A stretch of 5,412 bases of DNA from contig JAUWQC010000076.1 in the NCBI GenBank assembly GCA_030611285.1, positions 1 through 5,412 of the forward strand, written 5' to 3'. The notes beneath the pieces were generated by a model that was not told where the DNA came from, did not search any database, and was given only the letters and a program-made list of their open reading frames with translations. This stretch comes from a bacterium. Its GTDB lineage: Bacteria; Actinomycetota; Humimicrobiia; Humimicrobiales; Humimicrobiaceae. Below are positions 1 through 5,229 of the stretch, piece by piece. How positions within the stretch are numbered: the stretch's first letter is position 1; the number at the start of each line of letters is the position of its first letter. The position numbers and the translations under genes are program-made.

Positions 1-816
1 TTTTTCCAGTAAATTTATATTCCTTTTTAATTGAATATAGTTAAATCCTGATATACTGCTAATACCATCATAACTAATTAATGATCCTGTCTGGATGGCT
101 AGAACCTTTAATAATTTAACTAATTTATAATCATCAGCTAAATTTAAAATTTCTTTTACTTCTCTTAAAAAAAATATATTATAGATGTTCTTTAGAACTT
201 CAATTTTTTCTGTCTTACTTTCAGTAGTAACTACTCTTGGATAACCCCCGTATAAGCTAAATTCCTCATATAACTTATAAAAAATATCCAACACTGAAGA
301 ACTCATCTCTGGTAATAATATTTTTTCTTTTTCTATTTTCAATTCATCTTTGAATTTTTTTAAAAGATTATACAAATCTTTATCCCGGTAAGATAGAAAT
401 TCTTCAAAATTAAATTGAAATAAATTAAGAATAAAAACTCTTCCAGTAAGGAATTTGATTGCTTTAACGCTTATATCTATAGTAGAAGAACCAGTAATTA
501 TTATTTTTTTTCCTGGATTAAAGTCATATAAATATTTTAAATTTTTTCCTCCTTCTTTCGCATATTGAAATTCATCTATAAAAATATATTTATAGGGTTT
601 TATATATAATTCCTCAAACGTTTTTATATCAGTCTCAAATATTTCAAGGACTTGCCTATCCTCAAAATCTAAATATATTGAGTGTGGTTTCAGATCATTA
701 TAAAATTTTTTCACAAGAGTTGTTTTACCGCATTGTCTGGGACCAATAACTGCCAATATTTCAGGGACTTTTAGAAATTTGTTTATTTTTTTCTCTAATT
801 TTCTTGTTACATACAT
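1..816 (-). CDS. AAA_14/DUF4143-type P-loop ATPase, N-terminal 272 residues (3' end beyond window)
   Basis: The frame is open from an ATG at 816 to the window edge with no stop, giving 272 residues. Seen: a Walker A loop GPRQCGKTT at residues 25-33, a Walker B strand YIFIDEFQ at about 77-84, a sensor-like ITGSS at 107-111, an LTGR element at 123-126 and a GGYP motif at 190-193. This order is typical of the AAA_14 ATPase domain followed by the DUF4143 region. Residues 245-272 look like the start of the winged-helix part (SYDGISSISG, then a leucine-rich segment). Family members usually run to about 380-450 residues, so roughly a third is missing. The protein has no signal peptide and should be cytoplasmic. 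The family's biochemical role is not settled; members are often multicopy and lie in variable regions. A promoter and palindrome lie directly upstream, so it is probably transcribed separately from the PIN gene 78 bases away. Confidence 0.9.
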   Translation of the reverse strand, partial: MYVTRKLEKKINKFLKVPEILAVIGPRQCGKTTLVKKFYNDLKPHSIYLDFEDRQVLEIFETDIKTFEELYIKPYKYIFIDEFQYAKEGGKNLKYLYDFNPGKKIIITGSSTIDISVKAIKFLTGRVFILNLFQFNFEEFLSYRDKDLYNLLKKFKDELKIEKEKILLPEMSSSVLDIFYKLYEEFSLYGGYPRVVTTESKTEKIEVLKNIYNIFFLREVKEILNLADDYKLVKLLKVLAIQTGSLISYDGISSISGFNYIQLKRNINLLEK

Positions 817-820
817 CAGA

Positions 821-867
821 AATAACCCCGCTAAAATTTAAATTAATAAAATTATAGCAGGGTTATT
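821..867. repeat. Long inverted repeat straddling the ATPase promoter and start region
   Basis: The arms 821-839 and 849-867 are complementary over 19 positions, with one mismatch (834/854) and one position (829/859) that is a G-U pair in a minus-strand transcript. The conserved part reads AATAACCC-GCTA on the left arm and TAGC-GGGTTATT on the right, around a 9-base AT-rich centre. One arm covers the -10 box and part of the spacer; the other covers the probable leader and GGGG run. Because transcription should start between the arms, a DNA-level role (operator or element end) fits better than a transcribed hairpin. It lacks a clean T tract, so it is not a convincing terminator. Confidence 0.75.
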
Positions 868-879
868 ATAAATTATCAA
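851..879 (-). promoter_or_regulatory. Sigma-70-type promoter of the ATPase gene
   Basis: Read on the minus strand, TTGATA (879-874) is followed after exactly 17 bases by TATAAT (856-851). This is 5/6 and 6/6 agreement with the -35 and -10 consensus. Transcription would begin near 844, giving a leader of about 28 bases before the ATG at 816. A GGGG run at 829-826 is the only Shine-Dalgarno-like sequence, about 9 bases upstream of the ATG. The promoter overlaps the inverted repeat at 821-867. Confidence 0.65.
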
Positions 880-894
880 TTAATTTCAGCAATT

Positions 895-1326
895 TTACAT
901 AGAGTTTTGAAATTCATCAAGGCTTCCAATAAACTTAAACTTATCACTACATTTGAGTATCTCCTTATCTTCCGTCAGAAGTAGGGCCTGCTCACTTATG
1001 GCCACAGCAATATAAAGAGAATCATAGAATGTTAATTTAGTTCTATCCGCTATATTAATTGATGTATCAATAATTTTTTTATTAGGGAAGACCACTTCCA
1101 TGTTCATAAGATGTAAACTTTCTGAAGCTGAGTATATATCATCCACATTTAAGTATTTTTTACTAAGTAAGGTATTTATGATTTCGAAAAAGAATAGATC
1201 CGGCACAATAATTTCTATTTCATTTTGAAATTGTTGTTGCAATAATTTATTTGCCAGATCAGTGTTGCTTTCATTCTCATATTTGAACCACTTCACTCCA
1301 ATTGAAGCATCCAATACAATTTTCAT
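895..1326 (-). CDS. PIN-domain ribonuclease toxin, VapC-like
   Basis: This 143-residue protein has the size and layout of type II toxin-antitoxin PIN toxins. These are Mg2+/Mn2+-dependent ribonucleases that commonly cleave tRNA or rRNA when freed from their antitoxin. The four acidic residues expected in a PIN active site are visible: Asp6 in VLDAS, Glu48 in PDLFFFEIIN, Asp102 in TFYDSLYIA and Asp120 in LLLTEDKEIL. All key residues are intact, so it is likely functional. The ATG at 1326 overlaps the antitoxin stop codon (ATGA), the usual translational coupling of antitoxin then toxin. AAGGA lies about 5 bases upstream of the start. The RNA target cannot be predicted from sequence. The vapC name is given by similarity of type only. 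Confidence 0.9.
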   Translation of the reverse strand: MKIVLDASIGVKWFKYENESNTDLANKLLQQQFQNEIEIIVPDLFFFEIINTLLSKKYLNVDDIYSASESLHLMNMEVVFPNKKIIDTSINIADRTKLTFYDSLYIAVAISEQALLLTEDKEILKCSDKFKFIGSLDEFQNSM

Positions 1327-1610
1327 TTTTTCCTTAAATTCCTATCTCTCCATTCCCTTATTTCTTCTACGGCACTCTTTCCAGAAGGAAAATTCTTGCT
1401 TTTAGCGCGAATTATATCTTGTATTTTTATTGCTCGCTCAATATCTTTTCTCCTTTGCTCTTTTTTCTTCAGTTCTTTTATACTGGCAATATATTGAGCA
1501 GCTGCTTCTCTAATTAACTGGCTCTTACCCATCTTCTCCGTTGCACAAAATTCATTAATCTCTTTAAGATCTTCTTCCGGTATGGTTATATTTATTCTCT
1601 TTACACCCAT
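1323..1610 (-). CDS. Ribbon-helix-helix antitoxin, VapB/CopG-like
   Basis: This 95-residue protein begins MGVKRINITIPEEDL, the beta strand and turn of a ribbon-helix-helix DNA-binding domain. Helix-forming sequence follows to about residue 45, with a G-KSQLIREA segment typical of the second helix. The middle (45-70) is a highly charged Lys/Glu/Arg helix. The tail (78-92, SAVEEIREWRDR) resembles the toxin-binding end of VapB-type antitoxins, where an aromatic residue inserts into the PIN toxin. I chose the ATG at 1610 because AAGGTGA (1624-1618) sits 7 bases before it and the RHH strand starts right after. A TTG at 1640 would add ten unlikely residues and overlaps the promoter. The gene shares an ATGA overlap with the PIN toxin, so the two form one operon. 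It probably represses its own promoter. Confidence 0.88.
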   Translation of the reverse strand: MGVKRINITIPEEDLKEINEFCATEKMGKSQLIREAAAQYIASIKELKKKEQRRKDIERAIKIQDIIRAKSKNFPSGKSAVEEIREWRDRNLRKK

Positions 1611-1629
1611 TCTATACTCACCTTCAGTA

Positions 1630-1657
1630 AGTATAAACAATACATATTAAATGTCAA
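1630..1657 (-). promoter_or_regulatory. Promoter of the vapBC-like operon
   Basis: On the minus strand TTGACA (1657-1652), a perfect -35, is followed after 16 bases by TATACT (1635-1630), 5/6 of the -10 consensus. Transcription would start near 1624, leaving a leader of only about 14 bases that opens with the Shine-Dalgarno sequence. A small interrupted palindrome (ACAT 1642-1645, ATGT 1651-1654) lies in the spacer and touches the -35 box. This is a plausible RHH operator for autorepression, but that part is inference. Confidence 0.6.
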
Positions 1658-1766
1658 CATTCAAACCTTGCCTGTATTAAAGAATAAGAATTTGCTATAT
1701 ACACTAAAAACTCTTTGGGGATCATTATCGTTATTGGCAGCTCTGCATTTTTTATTTCCTCTGTAA

Positions 1767-1795
1767 TTGACAATACATTTACTTGTGAATATAAT
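1767..1795 (+). promoter_or_regulatory. Consensus promoter of the relBE-like operon
   Basis: TTGACA (1767-1772), a 17-base spacer and TATAAT (1790-1795) match the sigma-70 consensus at all twelve positions with ideal spacing. The start site should be near 1802, about 32 bases upstream of the antitoxin ATG. Such a strong unregulated-looking promoter is typical of toxin-antitoxin operons that rely on tight autorepression. Confidence 0.75.
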
Positions 1796-1808
1796 ATATT
1801 TAAAAAGT

Positions 1809-1819
1809 ATACAATGTAT
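1809..1819. promoter_or_regulatory. Palindromic operator candidate for the RHH antitoxin
   Basis: ATACAATGTAT is a palindrome with 5-bp arms around one central base, just after the predicted start site and before the ribosome binding site AAGGAG (1822-1827). The octamer AATACATT at 1772-1779 recurs inverted as AATGTATT at 1813-1820, so two copies flank the -10 box. This is the arrangement expected for cooperative binding by a ribbon-helix-helix antitoxin. Binding is inferred from position and symmetry only. Confidence 0.4.
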
Positions 1820-1833
1820 TCAAGGAGATTAAT

Positions 1834-2073
1834 ATGTCTAAAACAGTAACTATGCGTATAGAAAATACCTTATATGAAAAATTAAAAGAGCATGCAAAGA
1901 GTGAAAATAGAACTCTTTCTAATTTTATAGAGACAGCGACCTTAAAGTATATTGAACAGATTGAACTGGTAGACGAGTATGAAATGAGGGAAATCCTAAG
2001 TAATACTGATTTATTGGAAAGATTAAAAAGAGGTAGTTCAGACGCAAAAAATAAGAAAGGTAGATTTGTATAA
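1834..2073 (+). CDS. Ribbon-helix-helix antitoxin, RelB/CopG-like
   Basis: This is a 79-residue acidic-to-mixed protein. Residues 2-10 (SKTVTMRIE) form the DNA-contacting strand. Residues 11-42 (LYEKLKEHAKSENRTLSNFIETATLKYIE) fit the two helices of the RHH fold, with the N-R-T-LSNFIE turn usual for CopG/RelB-type repressors. The C-terminal half (45-79) is charged and probably unfolded until it wraps the toxin. AAGGAG ends 6 bases before the ATG at 1834, so the start is secure. Its last 8 bases overlap the toxin gene, giving translational coupling. Expected role: neutralise the downstream RelE/ParE-fold toxin and repress the operon. Confidence 0.88.
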   Translation: MSKTVTMRIENTLYEKLKEHAKSENRTLSNFIETATLKYIEQIELVDEYEMREILSNTDLLERLKRGSSDAKNKKGRFV

Positions 2074-2338
2074 AATATTTGAAACAGGTCAATTTTTAAA
2101 AGATTTAAAAAAGTTAGATAAACCAGACCAAAGAAGAATATACAATAAAATATCAAACAATATATATCCTCAAATAAAAAATAATCCATATTTTGGTAAG
2201 GATATAAAAAAATTAAGAGCATATAAACCAGAGACCTGGAGATATAGAATTGGTGACTTTAGATTATTTTATGAAATTAACGACAAAGAGAAAGTTGTTA
2301 AAATAATCACAATTGAAATCAGAAGTAAGTCATATTAA
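2066..2338 (+). CDS. RelE/ParE-superfamily toxin
   Basis: This small basic protein of 90 residues starts at a TTG, preceded by AAAGGT about 5 bases upstream. Seen: the N-terminal strand and helix pair (YKIFETGQFLKDLKKLDKPDQRRIYNKI), an FGKDIKKL-AYKPETWRYRIGDFRLFYEI block at about 43-71, and a C-terminal IRSKSY. The WRYRIGDFRLFYEI hairpin is the hallmark of RelE/ParE toxins, and the C-terminal Arg and Tyr match residues used by RelE-type ribosome-dependent mRNA interferases. RelE (mRNA cleavage on the ribosome) is therefore likelier than ParE (gyrase inhibition), but this cannot be proven from sequence. It overlaps the antitoxin by 8 bases. The non-ATG start probably keeps toxin output below antitoxin output. 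The gene looks intact. Confidence 0.88.
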   Translation: MYKIFETGQFLKDLKKLDKPDQRRIYNKISNNIYPQIKNNPYFGKDIKKLRAYKPETWRYRIGDFRLFYEINDKEKVVKIITIEIRSKSY

Positions 2339-2340
2339 AA

Positions 2341-2416
2341 GGCCTGGAGAGTGATCTCGCCGGGTACAATATATAGTATGCTGGTGAGCTGCTCCGGAGT
2401 CCTCCCGGAGGGACTC
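2341..2416 (+). other. GC-rich cluster of hairpins (possible structured RNA or element remnant)
   Basis: By direct count 45 of 76 bases are G or C (59%), far above the surroundings. Three structures are visible. First, GGC/GCC and GAGA/TCTC close a GTGA (GNRA-type) loop at 2341-2361, with a 3-base bulge. Second, a 12-bp stem pairs 2356-2367 with 2376-2388, with one bulged G (2380) and an AATATATA loop. Third, a stem spans 2397-2416 (GAGTCC with GGACTC). The second stem contains three G-T positions that pair as G-U only in a plus-strand transcript, which argues for RNA from the relE side. Stems one and two share 2356-2361, so they are alternatives. No T tract follows, so this is not a standard intrinsic terminator. 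I recognise no known riboswitch or ncRNA family. Confidence 0.5.
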
Positions 2417-2782
2417 AATCCCTATACCAATACCAAAATCAAGCTACCCCAATAGGCTAAATTCATAATAAATTTTCTCATCAAACCAGGCATAAACAAA
2501 GTTTTCCAAAGTGATTGATGTTCTAAAAGCTAAACTCCTACAATTTAGACCTATCGGTCATTTTGCATCCAATAATATATCAAATTTGTCAATCATTAAC
2601 CGACAATATTGGTACAACTATGCAAGCTACACTTATTATGTTTTACCAAAGAAAGATTTTAAGTAATCTACAAGAACAAGTTTATAGACTCGAAATAGTA
2701 GTTCTTACTGGAATGAAGCATGTAAGTCTGTAAGGTTAGTGGAACTAAGAAGGTATATATTAAACTAAGCCACTGGGAATTA
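2417..2782. other. Gene-free AT-rich stretch between convergent relE-like and rpmA genes
   Basis: This stretch of 366 bases has no gene I can support. It holds one stop-free plus-strand run, GTG at 2511 to TAA at 2664-2666 (51 codons, aromatic-rich end YWYNYASYTYY), with no ribosome binding site and no recognisable family. A shorter coding-like stretch lies at about 2709-2755. Both could be decayed mobile-element or gene remnants. I see no intrinsic terminator for either convergent operon. In many bacteria obgE follows rpmA, but nothing resembling it is here. Confidence 0.5.
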
Positions 2783-3037
2783 TTATACTGAAATTATATT
2801 TATTATTTTACCTTTTTTACTGTTTTTTATAAATTCAACTCTTCCATCAGCCCTGGCAAAAAGAGTATGGTCCCGTCCTATGCCCACATTAAGGCCTGGT
2901 CTGTATTTTGTTCCTCTTTGCCTTATAATAATATTTCCTGCAGTCACAAACTGTCCTCCGGACCTTTTTATGCCCAAAAATTTTGGGTTGCTGTCTCTTC
3001 CATTTCTGGTGCTTCCTAAACCTTTTTTACTAGACAT
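2783..3037 (-). CDS. rpmA: 50S ribosomal protein L27
   Basis: This 84-residue protein is normal length for bacterial L27. It is a large-subunit protein whose flexible N-terminus reaches the peptidyl-transferase centre and helps position tRNA acceptor ends. Diagnostic segments are [18 protein letters not shown] (8-25), [15 protein letters not shown] (35-49) and [12 protein letters not shown] (51-62). The N-terminus [10 protein letters not shown] resembles the mature form seen in Firmicutes. However, the cleavable N-terminal extension removed by the Prp protease is absent: rplU ends only 17 bases upstream, leaving no room for it. AGGAG (3050-3046) lies 8 bases before the ATG, fixing the start. 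It is cotranscribed with rplU. Confidence 0.97.
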   Translation of the reverse strand: MSSKKGLGSTRNGRDSNPKFLGIKRSGGQFVTAGNIIIRQRGTKYRPGLNVGIGRDHTLFARADGRVEFIKNSKKGKIINIISV

Positions 3038-3054
3038 AAGTTTTTCTCCTGTTG

Positions 3055-3393
3055 CTATTGCTTTACACTTATTTTATCCAAATGTAATATCGTAAGTAAC
3101 TGCCTGTGCCCAACTTTTCTCCTATATCTTTTTTTAGGTTTATATTTAAAGGCAATTACCTTATCTCCTTTTATTTGCTTCTTTATTGTAGCTTTTACCG
3201 CAGCCTTTGCCAATACCGGCTTTCCAATCTCTATTTTATCACCATTACTGATAAGATTGACTTCCGAAAGCGTAATCTTATCACCTTCTTTACCTTCAAT
3301 TCTTTCCACTACTATATCTTTATTTTCTTCTACTTTATATTGTTTCCCACCACTGGTAATTATTGCGTAAATTTTTGCCTCCATAGCCATCAT
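3055..3393 (-). CDS. rplU: 50S ribosomal protein L21
   Basis: L21 is a 23S-rRNA-binding large-subunit protein. Seen: [19 protein letters not shown] near the N-terminus, then the C-terminal signature [19 protein letters not shown], both diagnostic. From the ATG at 3393 the protein has 112 residues, slightly long for a family of about 103. The start is uncertain. The in-frame ATGs at 3393, 3390 and 3384 have no Shine-Dalgarno sequence, whereas a perfect GGAGG (3382-3378) stands 5 bases before an ATT at 3372. Starting there gives a 105-residue protein beginning at the canonical M-Y-A-I-I position. I list the conventional ATG start but consider the ATT start quite possible. It lies between rng and rpmA, and L21-L27 pairing is near universal in bacteria. 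Confidence 0.95.
   Translation of the reverse strand: MMAMEAKIYAIITSGGKQYKVEENKDIVVERIEGKEGDKITLSEVNLISNGDKIEIGKPVLAKAAVKATIKKQIKGDKVIAFKYKPKKRYRRKVGHRQLLTILHLDKISVKQ
3378..3382 (-). promoter_or_regulatory. GGAGG Shine-Dalgarno that decides the rplU start
   Basis: GGAGG lies inside the conventional rplU reading frame, just after the ATG at 3384. It is spaced 5 bases from the ATT codon at 3372-3370, where the conserved L21 N-terminus begins. None of the upstream ATG codons has a comparable site. This suggests initiation on AUU, as known for infC in enterobacteria. Confidence 0.5.
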
Positions 3394-3406
3394 TCAATTT
3401 CAGAGT

Positions 3407-3431
3407 GCAATATTAACATACATAATATTGC
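3407..3431. repeat. 9-bp perfect inverted repeat upstream of rplU
   Basis: GCAATATTA (3407-3415) and TAATATTGC (3423-3431) are perfect 9-bp arms around a 7-base loop, ending 14 bases before the ATG at 3393. In an rng-rplU readthrough transcript it would form a stem just ahead of the rplU translation start, as an autogenous L21 leader might. It also overlaps the -10 region of the candidate promoter and could instead be a protein-binding site. It has no T tract and low GC, so termination is unlikely. Confidence 0.5.
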
Positions 3432-3439
3432 CCTGTCAA
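3410..3439 (-). promoter_or_regulatory. Possible internal promoter for rplU-rpmA
   Basis: On the minus strand a perfect TTGACA (3439-3434) is followed after 18 bases by TAATAT (3415-3410), 4/6 of the -10 consensus. Transcription would begin close to the rplU start codons. The 134-base gap between rng and rplU, unusually long for this operon, supports an extra promoter or leader. The -10 box is only moderate. Confidence 0.4.
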
Positions 3440-3527
3440 TTAAACCATTTAAAGGAAATTGACGTTTTGGAAGTGAGAAGAAAAATCACTCGTAGGAGCT
3501 GGTTTATTAAAACGTTTATTATTTACT

Positions 3528-5201
3528 TTAACTACATATTTCTGCCACAGCGCTGGTTCTGGATATAGCTCTAATTTCTACTTTTAATCTCCGACCAATA
3601 TATTTCCTTCCACCAATGATCTGCACAACACATCCATCAACCCTGGAAATGGCATCACTTTTATTATGCATATATGGTTCTTCTACTAATAAAACCAGGA
3701 TATCACCAATTTTAAATGGTTTGGCGGCCTCTTTTATCCTGGCAATTGAACCCTCAGCAGCTACTAAAAAAGAGTCAATAGGCAGTTTTGAATCACCCTG
3801 GATATCAATATATTTTTTGGTTATATTCTCAAGATGTTTTAAATTCCTTCCATCCGGACCAATCACAAGCGCTGCAATAGCAGTGTTTAGTTTTATTAAA
3901 AAACCTTTAGCATCACTTCCCCTGGCAAGCTTCCTGATTTTTCTTTCAGTTTCAAGTCTTATGGTCTCCTCAGATTTTATATAGCCTGAACCTCTACAAT
4001 GGGAACAGACTTTGCACATAGTACCAAGAATTCCGTCAGAAACGTTTTTTCTGGTCATCTCCAGAAGCCCCAGTTTTGAAAACTGTAAAACTTCAGTTTT
4101 AGTCTTATCATTTTCAAGACACTGTCGGAAACTTCCTAGAACTTTATTCCTGTCTTTTCCTCTGGCCATATCAATGAAATCAATTACTATTATTCCGCCA
4201 ATATCCCTGAGCCTTAATTGGCTGGCAATAGTTTCCGCTGCCTCAAGATTGGTCCTTAATATAGTTTGAGTCGAACTTTTACTTGAGGTATACTTACCTG
4301 TATTAACATCAATTGAAGTCATAGCTTCTCCGTGGTCTATTACTATAAAACCACCGGACTTCAACCATACTTTTCTTTCCAGGGCGCTTTCTATGGCCTC
4401 ATTGACATTGAAAGCTTCAAATAAATCTTCCTTGCCGTGATGGACTATTATATTGTTAAATCTAACCCCGACGGACCACAGGTACCTTCCGATTTCCCTT
4501 TTAATTACCTTCTTATCCACATATATGGCGCTAAACTCTTCTGAAAATACATCCCGCATTAGTTTTATAACTATCGAATGTTCACTGAAAATTAATTTTG
4601 TACTGTTTAAATCAGAAGCCTTTTTCCTTATAAAATTCCACTTTTTTATAAGCTGTTTTAAATCTTTATTTAATTTAGCTTTATCTGTTTCTCTGGCAGC
4701 AGTCCTTACAATTAGTCCATAATCTTCTTTTTTTATCTCTTCTGCAAGCTTTCTTAAATTCTGCCTTTCTTCACCACCAAGTCTTCTGGAAACACCTATA
4801 CCACTATTAAAAGGTGCCAGAACAAGATATCTCCCCGGAATAGATACAAAAGTAGTAAGTCTGGCACCCTTTGTCTTCATTGGATCTTTTGTTACCTGAA
4901 CCATTATCATCTGATTGGGCTTAAGGACATATTGTATCTTCTTTGGAATTTCTTCCCCATTATCAGTATCCATATCAAGGCCAACCTCATTAATATACAA
5001 GAATGCATTTCTGTCTTCGCCAATATCTACAAAAGCTGCATCCAGACTGGGAAGGACATTTTTAACCTTCCCAAGATAGATATTTCCAATTAAGGACTTT
5101 TTACTTTCACGGTCAAAATAAAGCTCGGTAACCTGTTTTGACTCTAAAATAGCGACTCTGGTCTCATCTTTATCTGAACTTATTAACATTTCTTTATACA
5201 A
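3528..5201 (-). CDS. rng: Ribonuclease E/G family endoribonuclease (RNase G type, with KH-like and TRAM-like C-terminus)
   Basis: This cytoplasmic single-strand-specific endoribonuclease of 557 residues acts in rRNA maturation and mRNA decay. An S1-type RNA-binding domain (about 37-120) is followed by the RNase H-like and 5'-sensor regions (IVRTAARE, 164-171, with the Arg-Thr pair used for 5'-monophosphate sensing). The catalytic part carries SIDVNTG (296-302) and IIVIDFIDM (337-345). Asp298, Asn300 and Asp341 align with E. coli RNase E Asp303, Asn305 and Asp346. CSHCRGSG (399-406) is the Zn-link CPxC motif. After it come a KH-like segment with GPDG (448-451) and a TRAM-like domain (about 494-555); there is no RNase E-type scaffold tail. 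The start is a TTG with AAAGGAG 12 bases upstream; the ATG at 5189 would remove four residues but lies farther from that site. It begins 28 bases after the preceding gene's stop, so they share an operon with rplU-rpmA. Confidence 0.96.
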   Translation of the reverse strand: MYKEMLISSDKDETRVAILESKQVTELYFDRESKKSLIGNIYLGKVKNVLPSLDAAFVDIGEDRNAFLYINEVGLDMDTDNGEEIPKKIQYVLKPNQMIMVQVTKDPMKTKGARLTTFVSIPGRYLVLAPFNSGIGVSRRLGGEERQNLRKLAEEIKKEDYGLIVRTAARETDKAKLNKDLKQLIKKWNFIRKKASDLNSTKLIFSEHSIVIKLMRDVFSEEFSAIYVDKKVIKREIGRYLWSVGVRFNNIIVHHGKEDLFEAFNVNEAIESALERKVWLKSGGFIVIDHGEAMTSIDVNTGKYTSSKSSTQTILRTNLEAAETIASQLRLRDIGGIIVIDFIDMARGKDRNKVLGSFRQCLENDKTKTEVLQFSKLGLLEMTRKNVSDGILGTMCKVCSHCRGSGYIKSEETIRLETERKIRKLARGSDAKGFLIKLNTAIAALVIGPDGRNLKHLENITKKYIDIQGDSKLPIDSFLVAAEGSIARIKEAAKPFKIGDILVLLVEEPYMHNKSDAISRVDGCVVQIIGGRKYIGRRLKVEIRAISRTSAVAEICS

Positions 5202-5229
5202 TTTTACTTTAGTCTCCTTTACTGCGTTA

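Noticed and set aside
821..867. Terminator of the vapBC-like operon
   Set aside because: The stem is AT-rich, no clean T run follows on the minus strand, and a strong promoter overlaps it; an operator or element end fits better.
1611..1640. TTG start at 1640 adding ten residues to the VapB-like antitoxin
   Set aside because: It lies inside the promoter (-10 at 1630-1635), lacks a ribosome binding site, and the RHH strand begins right after the ATG at 1610, which has a good AAGGTGA.
1800..2222. Minus-strand open frame of 140 codons opposite the relBE-like pair
   Set aside because: Its translation is Phe/Leu/Ile-rich antisense sequence; the plus-strand genes have clear families, coupling and promoter.
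2339..2452. In-frame continuation of the RelE-like protein past its stop (about 38 codons)
   Set aside because: The toxin already ends at the normal family terminus (RSKSY); the continuation crosses the GC-rich hairpins and matches nothing I recognise.
2769..2775. GCCACTG, a motif found in cobalamin riboswitches
   Set aside because: The other conserved boxes of the aptamer are absent on both strands and no cobalamin gene follows; it is a chance heptamer.
3472..3490. AGTGA...TCACT inverted repeat as a terminator after the RNase E/G gene
   Set aside because: Only five AT-leaning pairs, with the pyrimidine run inside the loop rather than after the stem; transcription probably continues into rplU.
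3106..4722. Several long plus-strand open frames opposite rplU and the RNase E/G gene
   Set aside because: They mirror well-conserved genes on the minus strand, have low-complexity Phe/Leu/Ser-rich translations and lack ribosome binding sites.
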